Part shown: piece after piece, positions 1-9,463 of the stretch
How positions within the stretch are numbered: position 1 is the first letter of the stretch
How the letters are laid out: every line of letters begins with the position of its first letter
NCBI RefSeq assembly: GCF_001263795.1
Contig: NZ_LHUR01000012.1
Span: forward strand, 1 to 64,000
Direction of reading: 5' to 3'
Origin: Clostridium homopropionicum DSM 5847
Lineage (GTDB): Bacteria > Bacillota > Clostridia > Clostridiales > Clostridiaceae
Length of the DNA stretch: 64,000 nucleotides
Translations under genes and position numbers: made by a program
The notes under the pieces: generated by a model
Databases searched by the model: none
What the model was told of the DNA's origin: nothing
What the model saw: only the letters and a program-made list of their open reading frames with translations

Positions 1-316
1 TAAATTTATCAAGTGGTGTTGGAACTGCAATAGCTACTGCATCCACATCTTTAACAAAAGAGAAATTAGTAGTAGCTTTTATTTTACCTTCTTTAACTAA
101 ATTTTCTAAATCCTCATCTAAAATATCTCCAATATAGTTATGTCCTTCATTTACCAAGTTTACCTTTTTTTCTTGAACATCAAAGCCTATTACAGTATAT
201 CCTGCTCTTGCTTTTTCTACGGCTAGCGGTAATCCTACATAACCTAGTCCTACAACTCCTAGTTTCGCAGTTCTGTTCTTTAGTTTTGATAAAAGTTCAT
301 CCTTTAATACTAACAT
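1..316 (-). CDS. UDP-sugar (UDP-ManNAc/UDP-glucose type) 6-dehydrogenase, 5' part only
   Basis: The gene starts at the ATG at 316-314, preceded by an AGGAGGAG ribosome binding site, and runs off the left edge, so only about 105 N-terminal residues are visible. They contain the Rossmann dinucleotide motif GVVGLGYVGLP and, later, AIAVPTPLDK, both typical of the NAD-dependent UDP-glucose/GDP-mannose dehydrogenase superfamily. These enzymes oxidise C6 of a nucleotide sugar to give a uronic acid precursor. It follows the glycosyltransferases in the same direction with a gap of about 110 bp, so it probably supplies an acidic sugar to the exopolysaccharide. Substrate cannot be decided because the specificity and catalytic Cys regions lie outside the window. 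Confidence 0.85.
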   Translation of the reverse strand, partial: MLVLKDELLSKLKNRTAKLGVVGLGYVGLPLAVEKARAGYTVIGFDVQEKKVNLVNEGHNYIGDILDEDLENLVKEGKIKATTNFSFVKDVDAVAIAVPTPLDKF

Positions 317-426
317 ATTTCTCCTCCTAAATGTACTCTCTATAAAAGAACATATGTAATATATTACCAAATTTCAATGATTTATAACTAGTATATTAAG
401 TTTTAAATAAATGCAAGGCATTAAAA

Positions 427-1617
427 CTATTTAAGATTATTGAACTTATTAATCACATTTAAATATTGTTTTTCCAAATTTTTCACAACTTGACTCCAAG
501 CAAAAATTTTACTTTCACATGAGATTACTCTTCTATTTAAATTCCCTTTATATATACTACTAATTTCTTTACTAATATTTTTAACAATATCTCTTTCATC
601 CATTTTAAATAAATATTCATCTTGATTAAATTGAATCTCAAATAGATTCACACCTTGACTATCATATATTTTATCTCTCAATTGTTGAGTATATTTAAAA
701 TTTGGAACTAAAATTGGGCATCCTGTTCCAAGTGATTGAAAATATGATATCGTATATCTTGTCCAAATTGCTAAATCAGCCGCATTAAATAATTCATTTA
801 ATCTATTTTCATTAACTAATTGTGGAATAATAATGATATCACTATTATCTAAGTATATTGAAATATCTTCATTAATCTCTCCAACAATTATCATCCTCAT
901 CTTGCTATTATTTGCTTTAGCAGATAAGAATGATTTTACTAATAAATTTAGCTTTTTATTTCCCAAAAATTTACCACTTGTAATTATTAAAAATTCATCA
1001 GCCTTTACGCTTAGTTCATTTCTAACTTTATTTCTGCAACTATTGTTCATTTTAAATATTTTATCATTATATCCTAATGTTGCAACTTCAACAATTTTAT
1101 TGTCAGTTGATATAATATTAGATAAATATTCTAACGATTCTCTACTTACAGTTCTAATTCCAGTTGAATTTCTAGCTGTATTTTTTATTAAATGCCTATT
1201 TATGATTTTATTACGGATTACTCCTAAGAAAGATCCAAAATCTGTTCTTTGCTCATGTTCATAAATCACAGGAATATTTTTCTTCTTAGCTTCTTCAGAT
1301 GCAAAATAACTAATTAACTGCCTCCCCTCCATTAAATGAACTATATCCGGCCGAAAAGTATCAAAGACATCTTTGAAAGAAAAGTAAACCATATCTTTTA
1401 GAAGAAATTTATGTTCCCTTCTTTCAACAAACTTGTCAGATACCTCTTCTCTAACAAGGTTTAGCCTCCTTTGTTTAGTTAAGTTACTAAATGGATAATA
1501 AATGTCTGATGTGATCACTTTTACTTGATGTCCATATTCCTCTAATAGTTTTGCATAGTAATTTTCTCTATATGAATGATTTGACATATAAAAACCAATT
1601 ATAAATAATATTTTCAC
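427..1617 (-). CDS. Glycosyltransferase, GT-B fold (GT4-like)
   Basis: 396 residues, cytoplasmic. It opens with MKILFIIGFYMSNHSY, the usual first strand of a GT-B glycosyltransferase, and has a C-terminal half with an LIIVGE-like strand and an IPQLVNENRLNELFNAADL region that matches the sugar-nucleotide side of GT4 enzymes. The usual E-x7-E motif is weak: the stretch ISYFQSLGTGCPILVPN occupies its place without the first Glu. The start codon is GTG at 1617-1615 with AAGGAG seven bases upstream. It lies 11 bp after the previous glycosyltransferase gene, so it is in the same transcription unit. It probably adds one sugar to the lipid-linked repeat unit; donor and acceptor are unknown. Confidence 0.8.
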   Translation of the reverse strand: MKILFIIGFYMSNHSYRENYYAKLLEEYGHQVKVITSDIYYPFSNLTKQRRLNLVREEVSDKFVERREHKFLLKDMVYFSFKDVFDTFRPDIVHLMEGRQLISYFASEEAKKKNIPVIYEHEQRTDFGSFLGVIRNKIINRHLIKNTARNSTGIRTVSRESLEYLSNIISTDNKIVEVATLGYNDKIFKMNNSCRNKVRNELSVKADEFLIITSGKFLGNKKLNLLVKSFLSAKANNSKMRMIIVGEINEDISIYLDNSDIIIIPQLVNENRLNELFNAADLAIWTRYTISYFQSLGTGCPILVPNFKYTQQLRDKIYDSQGVNLFEIQFNQDEYLFKMDERDIVKNISKEISSIYKGNLNRRVISCESKIFAWSQVVKNLEKQYLNVINKFNNLK

Positions 1618-1628
1618 TATAAAACTCC

Positions 1629-2687
1629 TTAAATTAATAATTTCTTATATTCTTCAATATACTTCTCAGCTATATTTTTATAAGAATAATTTCTAACAAT
1701 AAATTCGCTCATTATGTTATTTTTATTCCAATCTTCATTTATTTTTAAATTAATTGTATTTTCAATTTCTTGATCATTAAATGGATTTATATATGAAACA
1801 TAATCTCCAAAATATTCTTTGGTACCTCCTAAGCTTGTAATTATAGAATTTGTCCCAATGGAGCATGCTTCAAGAGCCGCTAACCCTGGCGTTTCCATTG
1901 TAGAAGGTAAGCAAAATACTTTAGATGAATAATATAAATTTGCTAAATCTCCTCTATCATATATTCCATCTAAAATTATAATATTAGGACTCCCTTTTAT
2001 CACTTCAATACACTGATCATAATAGTCTTTATTCCCTATCGCTCCAACAATTACTAAAGGCCAATTATTTTTTTTTGCAATATTTATTAATTTCAATTGA
2101 TTTTTTCTTGGTTCTATCCTTGCTACATTCAAAATATATTGCTTATGCAAATGATCAATTCCATACTTTCTCAGTGTTGTGCATACAGTTTTAACATTTA
2201 AGTAATCCTGTATATTTTCTGTAGCATTATGAATTTTTTTAAATTTTTTTTCATTCTTTATTATTGATTTAATAAATTCTAATTCATCATACGTATTAGG
2301 GTAAATTCTATCACTTAAATTCCAAAGATTAATAATACGTTTTTGTATAGACAATTGTTCTGGTACTAGTTTGGATATTTTAAAAGCTGATTTAACTTTT
2401 AATTGAGTATATGTATCCATTGAATTAGGTAAATAAATTGGACTTATTACTACCTTTTTATTTAGTTTTTTTACAAATTTGGCTAATTCCAAATAGTATT
2501 CATTTGATTTAAAAAAATGTATAATCTCATATTTCTTTATTTGGTTTATAGTACAATCTTTATTATAAATATTAATTTCAATATCTTTTTGGATATTATT
2601 GATTTCTTTTGCAGTCTTTTCCATTTGAATTTCTGCCCCACCTCTAAAAACATTCCCAAATGCATGTCCAACGTACAATAATTTCAT
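1629..2687 (-). CDS. GT4 family glycosyltransferase
   Basis: 352 residues. It begins MKLLYVGHAFGNVFRGGAEIQ, including the GGAE loop near the acceptor site of GT4 enzymes. The C-terminal domain carries LNVARIEPRKNQ (the usual G/A-R-x-x-x-x-K region), LVIVGAIGNKDYY and the E-x7-E motif in ETPGLAALEACSIGTN. All this marks a retaining GT-B enzyme using a nucleotide-activated sugar. It is cytoplasmic and is expected to extend the undecaprenyl-linked repeat unit. The ATG has AGAGGGAATATATT before it. Two more GT4 genes and a polymerase lie upstream in the same direction, fitting a polysaccharide repeat-unit operon. Confidence 0.88.
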   Translation of the reverse strand: MKLLYVGHAFGNVFRGGAEIQMEKTAKEINNIQKDIEINIYNKDCTINQIKKYEIIHFFKSNEYYLELAKFVKKLNKKVVISPIYLPNSMDTYTQLKVKSAFKISKLVPEQLSIQKRIINLWNLSDRIYPNTYDELEFIKSIIKNEKKFKKIHNATENIQDYLNVKTVCTTLRKYGIDHLHKQYILNVARIEPRKNQLKLINIAKKNNWPLVIVGAIGNKDYYDQCIEVIKGSPNIIILDGIYDRGDLANLYYSSKVFCLPSTMETPGLAALEACSIGTNSIITSLGGTKEYFGDYVSYINPFNDQEIENTINLKINEDWNKNNIMSEFIVRNYSYKNIAEKYIEEYKKLLI

Positions 2688-2777
2688 AATATATTCCCTC
2701 TTTTTTTCAATATGTTAAGTAGTTTAATAGAAATATAAAATCACCCAAAATTACAATTTATATAAAACATCTTATTA

Positions 2778-4040
2778 TCAACCTAAAATATCACAATTAT
2801 TATTATAATTTTTTAAGTTTATTTTTATATTAATAAAATATACAAAAGCCCAATAAGTTACACTTAAAAAATACTCACCATTAAAAAGTTGAATAAAACA
2901 AAATAAAGCAATTGTAAAATAATACTTATTATTAAGGTTTTTTCTTTTATCAAATAAAAGCAAGCTAAATAATATAAGTAGAAAATTTATTAGTCCAATA
3001 ATCCCTAGGTCTATACCAACTCTAGGTAATGTAGATTGTGAACTTACTGTGCTAATACCCAGTCTTAAATTTTCAATAAACATTAATCTATTTCCAATTC
3101 CATTTCCTAGGAAAAAATTGTTTTGCAAACTTTCTCTTAATGCAATAAATGGTCCAACGAATCTTATCCCACCCGAACTAGTGTTACTAAAAATTTCATT
3201 CTTTCTATTTAAAAAAGTTTGCAAATAAATATTATTTTGAAAAATTTTTATACTTAATATTGTTATACAAATAATAAAAAAAATAAATAGACAATTTTTT
3301 AGATTAAATTTTCTTTTATGACTTTTAATCCAAGAAAATATTCTAAATGTAAAAAATACTAAAAGTACTAAAATTCCAGTTCCAGCAAAACTTAGAATAA
3401 TAGCAATCATATCAATTACTATTAATATCAAAAAAACCTTATTCTTTTCATTCCAAAATTTTATGTATAAGAAACATATACTAAGAGCAGTATATTGTGA
3501 TAAAAGAGAAGGCTCCTTATATATCGCGTTTGCCCTAAAGAATATCTTTCCTCCAAAAGATATTGAATTTGACCAATTATAGCCTTTCTGCATAATAGGT
3601 TCATAATATAAGTTACTTAAAGGCCATCCATAACTTCTTCCCAAAAACTGATATATTGCATATATAGACAATATGCTAGTTATATATATGTATATATCTA
3701 TAATTCTTTCAAATTCACTTTCTTCTACTTGGCGGTACGATAAAATTAGGAAAGTTAAGAAAAAAATTGTATACACTAAACTTGTTATCTTTCCATTGTT
3801 AATTAAAAAATTAAACATACAATAAATTATCATTATATATGCAACTTTATTAGTAAGATTATATTTATATCCTATTCTAAAATTTTTAAAATCAATAATC
3901 TTAAGAATACATACAATCCCAATAATAAAAATTCCAACAGTTATAGTAAAATCCTTTATAAAAAAAATACTATAAGCATCAAATATGGTAAATATTATTA
4001 ACATGTTAATTAACTTGTCTGAAGTCTTTTTTATATACAT
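2778..4040 (-). CDS. Wzy-like O-antigen/capsule polymerase
   Basis: 420 residues, almost entirely hydrophobic, with roughly ten predicted membrane segments and one large loop at about residues 140-180 (YEPIMQKGYNWSNSISFGGK). A second loop near residue 290-330 carries RFVGPFIALRESLQNNFFLGNGIGNRL, close to the GxGxG / E-S pattern of the Wzy/O-antigen ligase superfamily. Very low sequence conservation is normal for this family. Placement among glycosyltransferases supports polymerisation of lipid-linked repeat units on the outer face of the membrane. A ligase role cannot be excluded from sequence alone. No Wzx flippase gene is visible in the window; one may lie beyond the left edge. Confidence 0.78.
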   Translation of the reverse strand: MYIKKTSDKLINMLIIFTIFDAYSIFFIKDFTITVGIFIIGIVCILKIIDFKNFRIGYKYNLTNKVAYIMIIYCMFNFLINNGKITSLVYTIFFLTFLILSYRQVEESEFERIIDIYIYITSILSIYAIYQFLGRSYGWPLSNLYYEPIMQKGYNWSNSISFGGKIFFRANAIYKEPSLLSQYTALSICFLYIKFWNEKNKVFLILIVIDMIAIILSFAGTGILVLLVFFTFRIFSWIKSHKRKFNLKNCLFIFFIICITILSIKIFQNNIYLQTFLNRKNEIFSNTSSGGIRFVGPFIALRESLQNNFFLGNGIGNRLMFIENLRLGISTVSSQSTLPRVGIDLGIIGLINFLLILFSLLLFDKRKNLNNKYYFTIALFCFIQLFNGEYFLSVTYWAFVYFINIKINLKNYNNNCDILG

Positions 4041-4060
4041 ATTATTAAGGATCCTTTCAT

Positions 4061-5197
4061 CTATGAAATTTCAACAATAGAATCTAATTGTTCTACCACC
4101 CTTTCTATAGAATAATACTTATTAAAAATATATTTTGCATTATTTTCATTTAAACAATAATCATTTTTTTTATTAATCACATTATTAATTAAATTTATAA
4201 ATTCTGATGAATTGTTTGCTTCAAAAATAACTTCATTTTCGTTATCATTTAAAGCTTCTTCATATCCAACTAGAGATTCTTTAGTAGCAATTACAGCTAG
4301 TCCTAATGATAAAGCTTCTGCAACTTTTACTTTCATACCTGCTCCCTGAAAAATAGGTGATATGAATATGCTATTTTGAGGAACTATGTCTTCTATTCTA
4401 TTAAAATTTGCATATATATATATATTATTTATCCCATTAAATTTTATTAATTCCTCATTTGGTCTGTTTCCGCCTATAATTAAATTCATATCAATAAAAT
4501 TAATTTTATTCCATACTTCTTTTATGAACCACAAAATGCCATTATAATTAGGTGCATACCATAAAGATGCCAAAAAAACTAAATTTAATTTCATATTATT
4601 CTTAACTAGTTTAATATTACTTTTTTCCAAACATATAGGAAGTATAAATTCATTTGAATTAGAATAATTATATAACTTATGTGCTCTTTTCCTATCCCTT
4701 TCAGTTAGAAAAATAAGTTTGTCACTAAATTTTAGAGCACTATTTTCATCTCTACTTACACTTATCTTTTCTATTAGCTTAATAAAAATTTTTTTTAATC
4801 CATAATACTTCTCAACATAATTTTCACAGTAATCATACTCAATATTATCCAACTGAGTTATTATTCGTATATCATTATTTTTCTTTCTAATATCTTTTGC
4901 AATAAAACCTAATCTACTATTAGATAAAATAATTATGTCTGGTCTATATCTCAAAAGTTTATGTCTGTCTATTTTCCAGTTTATATAGAGATAATTAGAA
5001 TGAAATACAGTTCTAGATAAAATATCATAAATTTTATTTTTTTTTGCTACAGAACAACTTTCTTTAAGTTTAGATGGAGAATATATTAATATATTACTTG
5101 ATTCAAAAGATTTTAAACCTAAGTATAATTTCTTTACATTAATCCCTCCCCCATTTTTTTCATTAATATTATTTGGAGTAATAAAAAGAATTTTCAT
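4061..5197 (-). CDS. GT4 family glycosyltransferase
   Basis: 378 residues. N-terminus MKILFITPNNINEKNGGGIN has the strand plus glycine-rich loop typical of GT-B acceptor domains. The C-terminal domain has LNLVFLASLWYAPNYNG and PIFQGAGMKVKVAEALSLG, the latter matching the GxGxKxKxxEALxxGxPV signature of a GT4 subgroup. The same signature recurs in the next gene (5222-6499), so these two enzymes may act successively on related substrates. The gene starts 24 bp after that gene's stop and has a GAGGAAAAA ribosome binding site. Role: cytoplasmic assembly of the capsule/exopolysaccharide repeat unit. Specificity is unknown. Confidence 0.87.
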   Translation of the reverse strand: MKILFITPNNINEKNGGGINVKKLYLGLKSFESSNILIYSPSKLKESCSVAKKNKIYDILSRTVFHSNYLYINWKIDRHKLLRYRPDIIILSNSRLGFIAKDIRKKNNDIRIITQLDNIEYDYCENYVEKYYGLKKIFIKLIEKISVSRDENSALKFSDKLIFLTERDRKRAHKLYNYSNSNEFILPICLEKSNIKLVKNNMKLNLVFLASLWYAPNYNGILWFIKEVWNKINFIDMNLIIGGNRPNEELIKFNGINNIYIYANFNRIEDIVPQNSIFISPIFQGAGMKVKVAEALSLGLAVIATKESLVGYEEALNDNENEVIFEANNSSEFINLINNVINKKNDYCLNENNAKYIFNKYYSIERVVEQLDSIVEIS

Positions 5198-5221
5198 TTT
5201 TTCCTCCTCATATAAAAGTTT

Positions 5222-6499
5222 TTATATAATATATTTAATATTTTTTAGAGTATTATTCCATGTATACCTTTTATAAATATTTCTTTTACTAGCATCACTA
5301 ATGCGCATATTTAAATTAGCATCTTTTAATAACATAATAACCTTACTTGCAAAATCTTTTTTATTCTCACAGACAAATATATGCTTATTATTCTCAACCA
5401 TAATACCTTCAACTCCAATATTATTAGTTACAACTGGAGTACCCATGGCCATAGTTTCAAGTATTTTAGTCTTTATACCAGATCCATATGTAAGTGGAGC
5501 TACCATTACTGAACATTCTTGAACATATTCTCTAATGTCTTCAACTTCTCCTGTTACTTCTAAATAATCAAGTTCTTTAAACTGAATTTTATATTCATTA
5601 CTACATCTGCCTATTATTCTAAATTTAACATTAGGTATATTTTTTTTAATTTCAGGAAAAATTTCTTTCAAAAAATAGCTAACTGCATCTCTATTGTGAG
5701 ATACATACATATTTCCTAAAAATCCAATTAAATTTTGCTGTTTTATTTTTGCAACTTTCTCTGAAAAATAATCATAATCTACACCTATAGTTACGTCAAT
5801 AGCTTTGTTGCTATTTGTTTTTCTATTATATTCATCTGCTTCTATAGATGATACAAAAATTATTTTTTCAAAATCATTACATACACCTATCTCATACTTA
5901 GCCAATAATTTTCCTTCTAATTTTAATATTTTTTTTATTAATAAATGATAATTTAAAATTTTTTTCAAACTCAAAGGCATTTTTTGAGTATATATACCAA
6001 AAGTGCTAATATTTAGATTATCATTATTAGCCTGTCTAATATATCTTTTTGAAATCAAATCGTCCATATCTAATACCTTTTTTATATTTGGAATATTTAT
6101 ATTTCTTAAATATTCTGCTGTTCTTGCCATATCACAAATTAAAATTTCTGGAGAAATTTTATTAATTATTTTTATTAACCGATCATGAGTTTTTTTAGAG
6201 TAATAAAGTGAAACCTGTAAAGGCCATTTCTTCTTTATTAAACTATTAATAAGTATATTTTTAAACTTCTCTAATTTTCCTGGTTGTTCAGCATAATATA
6301 TATCTGATATAAATTTAGGCTGTTTTAATTCTTTAGTTTCCCCATCTTCTAAAAAACTGTATAAATATACATCATAATCATATAATTCTTTAAGCCCTTT
6401 ACAATAATTATATAATACAACTTTTCTACCACTATTGGTAGGATAGATCAACCTAGTCGTAATAAATAATACTTTCTTCATTTTATTAAACACATCCAT
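5222..6499 (-). CDS. GT4 family glycosyltransferase
   Basis: 425 residues. It reads MKKVLFITTRLIYPTNSGRK from its seventh residue and carries LIGFLGNMYVSHNRDAV, VKFRIIGRC and GSGIKTKILETMAMGTPVV, the standard nucleotide-sugar binding half of GT4 enzymes. The first ATG (6499) lies 7 bp after the manC stop and may be translationally coupled to it; an in-frame ATG at 6481 would give a more conventional N-terminus, and neither has a strong ribosome binding site. It is co-directional with manC and manA, so a mannose-containing substrate is plausible, but that is inferred from context only. Confidence 0.87.
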   Translation of the reverse strand: MDVFNKMKKVLFITTRLIYPTNSGRKVVLYNYCKGLKELYDYDVYLYSFLEDGETKELKQPKFISDIYYAEQPGKLEKFKNILINSLIKKKWPLQVSLYYSKKTHDRLIKIINKISPEILICDMARTAEYLRNINIPNIKKVLDMDDLISKRYIRQANNDNLNISTFGIYTQKMPLSLKKILNYHLLIKKILKLEGKLLAKYEIGVCNDFEKIIFVSSIEADEYNRKTNSNKAIDVTIGVDYDYFSEKVAKIKQQNLIGFLGNMYVSHNRDAVSYFLKEIFPEIKKNIPNVKFRIIGRCSNEYKIQFKELDYLEVTGEVEDIREYVQECSVMVAPLTYGSGIKTKILETMAMGTPVVTNNIGVEGIMVENNKHIFVCENKKDFASKVIMLLKDANLNMRISDASKRNIYKRYTWNNTLKNIKYII

Positions 6500-6506
6500 C
6501 CAAAAG

Positions 6507-7562
6507 TTACTTTTCGTTATACATCTCTCTTATCTCTTTTATATTCTCAATACTCTCTCTTTTACCAATAAAAATTACATTATCACTTTCAACAACAAAA
6601 ACATCACTCATTCCTGTAATGATTATTGGCTTATTATTACCTACTACAATATTGTTAGAACTATCAATCTGTTTTACGTCTCCAACAGATATATTGTTAT
6701 TCTCATCTTTTTCTCTATATCTTTCTAAGGCATACCAAGTCCCTATATCATCCCATCCAAAATCACTTGGAATAACATAAATACTTTTAGCATTCTCCAT
6801 TATTCCATAATCTACTGAAATCTCTTCTACTTCATGATATTTTCTCTCTAAAACTTCATTGAATTCCTCTTCGCTTGTAGCAGCGATTTCACTTAGAACA
6901 TTGTATGTACTATTTAAATATTGGTTTGTAAGATTTAATATAGTACATGTTTTCCATACGAACATTCCACCGTTCCAAAGGTAATGCCCATTTTTTAAAT
7001 ATTCTTCAGCCTTTTCTGCATTAGGTTTTTCTACAAATTGCTCCACACTTCTAATTTCACAATTACCTATATCACAAGCTTTAGTTGTATACTTTATATA
7101 ACCATAGCCAGTTTCAGGTCTATCTGGTCTCATCCCTAAGGTTACTATAGCTTCATTTTCTTTTTCAACAAATTCATAAGCACTGCTTAATGTATTTATA
7201 AATTTATCATCACTTGATATTAAATGATCTGATGGCAACACCGCAATTGTTGCATCCTTATAATACTTGTCAATAACAAAGGCTGAAAGAGCAATGCAGG
7301 GAGCTGTGTTTTTTCCAACAGGTTCAACTATTATGTTTCTCTTAGGTAGCATTGGTAATTGATCCTCAACTAAACTTACATATTGCTTTGCTGTTACCAC
7401 AAATATTCTATTTATAGGAATTAGTTTTTCTAATCTTTTTACAGTCATTTGAATCATAGTATCTTCACTCAACAATTTCAAAAATTGCTTTGGTTTTTCT
7501 TCAGTTGAAAGTGGCCAGAATCTTGTTCCCTTTCCACCTGCCATAATAAGTGCACATAACAT
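6507..7562 (-). CDS. manC: Mannose-1-phosphate guanylyltransferase
   Basis: 351 residues from the ATG at 7562, chosen because ATAGGAGAGG lies just upstream and the protein then begins with the family's usual start, MLCALIMAGGKGTRFWPLS. The nucleotidyltransferase signature GGKGTRFWP, followed by EEKPKQF (the catalytic pyrophosphorylase Lys region) and VEPVGKNTAPCIALSA, identifies a GDP-mannose pyrophosphorylase. It makes GDP-mannose from mannose-1-phosphate and GTP in the cytoplasm. It lacks the C-terminal isomerase domain of bifunctional ManC/AlgA enzymes, and here the isomerase is the separate upstream gene. A phosphomannomutase is not visible in the window. Confidence 0.93.
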   Translation of the reverse strand: MLCALIMAGGKGTRFWPLSTEEKPKQFLKLLSEDTMIQMTVKRLEKLIPINRIFVVTAKQYVSLVEDQLPMLPKRNIIVEPVGKNTAPCIALSAFVIDKYYKDATIAVLPSDHLISSDDKFINTLSSAYEFVEKENEAIVTLGMRPDRPETGYGYIKYTTKACDIGNCEIRSVEQFVEKPNAEKAEEYLKNGHYLWNGGMFVWKTCTILNLTNQYLNSTYNVLSEIAATSEEEFNEVLERKYHEVEEISVDYGIMENAKSIYVIPSDFGWDDIGTWYALERYREKDENNNISVGDVKQIDSSNNIVVGNNKPIIITGMSDVFVVESDNVIFIGKRESIENIKEIREMYNEK

Positions 7563-7604
7563 TAAAACCTCTCCTATCCCTTCAGTAGTCAATGGTAGCA
7601 TCAC

Positions 7605-8579
7605 TTACAAAATATACGTCTTCAACATCTTACCCTGTCCCTCAATTGTGTATTTCCCAAGCTCTGCCGGAATCAAAATACTATCTCCAACATCTATATC
7701 CATAGTTTCATCACCATATTTAATCTTTCCCTTACCTTCTACCACCAAATATGTAAAAAATCTATTCTTATCAGAAACTTCATCTATTTCTTCTTTAATA
7801 TCATATAAATCTACATTAAAGCAATGGCTTTTAATCTTGCATTGCATTGTAGAATTGCCTCCTATATTGATTTTATTATCTTTTTGCTTATCTGTCTTTA
7901 TAGTATTAAAATCTATAACCTCTAAAGCCTTATCTACATGAAGTTCTCTCTTATTTCCATTCTTATCTACTCTATCGTAATCATAAACTCTATATGTTAA
8001 GTTAGAACTTTGTTGAATTTCAGCTATAACAATTCCTTCTCCTATTGCATGAATTGTTCCTGATGGAATATATACAAAATCTCCTGGTAATACTTCAATG
8101 TAATTTAAGCAATCTTTGATTTTATTTTCATTAATACTACTTAAAAACCTTTCTTTAGTTACATCTTCCTTAAGTCCATAAACTATTCTAGCACCAGGTT
8201 TACAGTCAATTGTGTACCACATCTCATTTTTCCCATTTTGCCCATTTTCATATATCCTTGCATATTCATCATTTGGATGAACTTGGACTGATAAATCCTT
8301 ATTAGCATCAATAAACTTTATTATTAGTGGAAATTTATCTTTAAACTTTTCTACAATTGATGTACCTAATAACTTTTCAGCATAAATACTTATAATTTCT
8401 TCAAGTGACTTCCCAGCTAGATGTCCATTTTGAACTATACTCATTCCATCTTTATGACAAGAAATTTCCCAACTTTCTGCTACATTACCCTGTGGTAGCT
8501 CTTTATTTAATTTTTCTAAGTTCCTTCCTCCCCATATATAATCCTTAAAAATAGGCTTAAATTTTAAAGGATATAACAT
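7605..8579 (-). CDS. manA: Mannose-6-phosphate isomerase, class I (type I PMI)
   Basis: 324 residues from the ATG at 8579, which has GGGGGACAAAGGA upstream and gives the typical start MLYPLKFKPIFKDYIWGG. Zinc-binding residues are visible: Gln and His in VQVHPND, Glu in NGKNEMWY, and His in PSGTIHAIGEG, followed by QQSSNLTYRVYDYDR. The short cupin form of about 320 residues is standard for Firmicutes. It interconverts fructose-6-phosphate and mannose-6-phosphate and so feeds manC and GDP-mannose synthesis. It lies between the initiating sugar transferase and manC, a normal order in exopolysaccharide operons. Confidence 0.93.
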   Translation of the reverse strand: MLYPLKFKPIFKDYIWGGRNLEKLNKELPQGNVAESWEISCHKDGMSIVQNGHLAGKSLEEIISIYAEKLLGTSIVEKFKDKFPLIIKFIDANKDLSVQVHPNDEYARIYENGQNGKNEMWYTIDCKPGARIVYGLKEDVTKERFLSSINENKIKDCLNYIEVLPGDFVYIPSGTIHAIGEGIVIAEIQQSSNLTYRVYDYDRVDKNGNKRELHVDKALEVIDFNTIKTDKQKDNKINIGGNSTMQCKIKSHCFNVDLYDIKEEIDEVSDKNRFFTYLVVEGKGKIKYGDETMDIDVGDSILIPAELGKYTIEGQGKMLKTYIL

Positions 8580-8592
8580 TTCCTTTGTCCCC

Positions 8593-9252
8593 CTATGCTG
8601 CATTCTCATCACCAAACAAAACTCTAACAGTTTTTAAAATCAACTTAACATCTACCCAAAGATTTCTCTCTTTTACATATTTAACGTCAAGCTCCATCCA
8701 CTGTTCAAACCCAATACTACTTCTTCCGCTTACCTGCCAATAGCAAGTTAGTCCTGGTTTTGCTAAAAGCTTAAGTTTTTGGTAATCTGTAAACTGTACT
8801 ACTTCTTTAGGAAGATTTGGTCTTGGTCCCACCAAGCTCATTTCCCCCTTTAAAACATTAAAAAGCTGAGGCAATTCGTCAATGCTTGTTTTTCTAATAA
8901 ATTTTCCAATCTTAGTTATTCTAGGATCTTCCTTCATTTTAAACATAGGCCCAGACATTTCATTTTTCTCCTTCAGCTTTTCCTTGAGTTCCTCAGCATT
9001 TGCCACCATGGAACGGAACTTGTGCATGTTAAAGCATTTCCCGTTTATTCCAACTCTCTTTTGTGAAAAGAAAATTGGCCCTTTAGAATCTATTTTTATA
9101 AGTACTGCTACAATTATCATTAAGGGAGATAAAATAATAATGCCAAATAAAGAACCTAAAATGTCCATGGTCCTTTTTGCGAAGTAGTATACTATAGATT
9201 TTTCAAATTCATTTAAAACCTTTCTTTCAGCTTGTACTTCTATTTCCTGCAC
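8593..9252 (-). CDS. Undecaprenyl-phosphate sugar-phosphate transferase (initiating enzyme)
   Basis: Bac_transf (PF02397-type) protein of about 219 residues. One membrane segment (DILGSLFGIIILSPLMIIVA) is followed by KIDSKGPIFFSQKRVG, MHKFRSMV, IRKTSIDELPQLFNVL, MSLVGPRP and PGLTCYWQVSGR, the diagnostic block of the WcaJ/EpsL/CpsE family. It transfers sugar-1-phosphate to undecaprenyl phosphate at the inner membrane face and starts repeat-unit synthesis. It has the short form without extra N-terminal membrane helices. The start used is GTG at 9252, with AAAGGGGG eight bases upstream; an in-frame GTG at 9282 has no ribosome binding site. It probably begins a sub-operon (promoter at 9292-9297). 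Confidence 0.9.
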   Translation of the reverse strand: MQEIEVQAERKVLNEFEKSIVYYFAKRTMDILGSLFGIIILSPLMIIVAVLIKIDSKGPIFFSQKRVGINGKCFNMHKFRSMVANAEELKEKLKEKNEMSGPMFKMKEDPRITKIGKFIRKTSIDELPQLFNVLKGEMSLVGPRPNLPKEVVQFTDYQKLKLLAKPGLTCYWQVSGRSSIGFEQWMELDVKYVKERNLWVDVKLILKTVRVLFGDENAA

Positions 9253-9291
9253 AGTCCTGCCCCCTTTTGCCAATTTGTACACAACAAGATA

Positions 9292-9297
9292 ATTATA
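9292..9297 (-). promoter_or_regulatory. Candidate extended -10 promoter for the glycan synthesis genes
   Basis: On the minus strand TGGTATAAT forms an extended -10 box. Its -35 region is weak (ATAACA, about 18 bases upstream). Transcription would start near 9285, about 33 bases before the GTG of the sugar transferase. It falls in the 211-bp gap separating the cpsB-like gene from the transferase. Pattern match only. Confidence 0.45.
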
Positions 9298-9463
9298 CCA
9301 TATTTCTTTAATAAATGTTATAATTTGGTTATAAATTAATAGTAAATTCTACCAATTAAACTTCAAAATGAATTTCGTTCACATTATATTAACAATTATA
9401 TCAAAAAAATAACTTGAATTTTTATGCAAAATAAGGCATATTCTCTTATTTATGAATATTATA

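Noticed and set aside
833-1264. A 143-residue plus-strand frame opposite the first glycosyltransferase
   Set aside because: It is antisense to a good GT-B gene, has no ribosome binding site and shows only Leu/Ile-rich AT-shadow composition.
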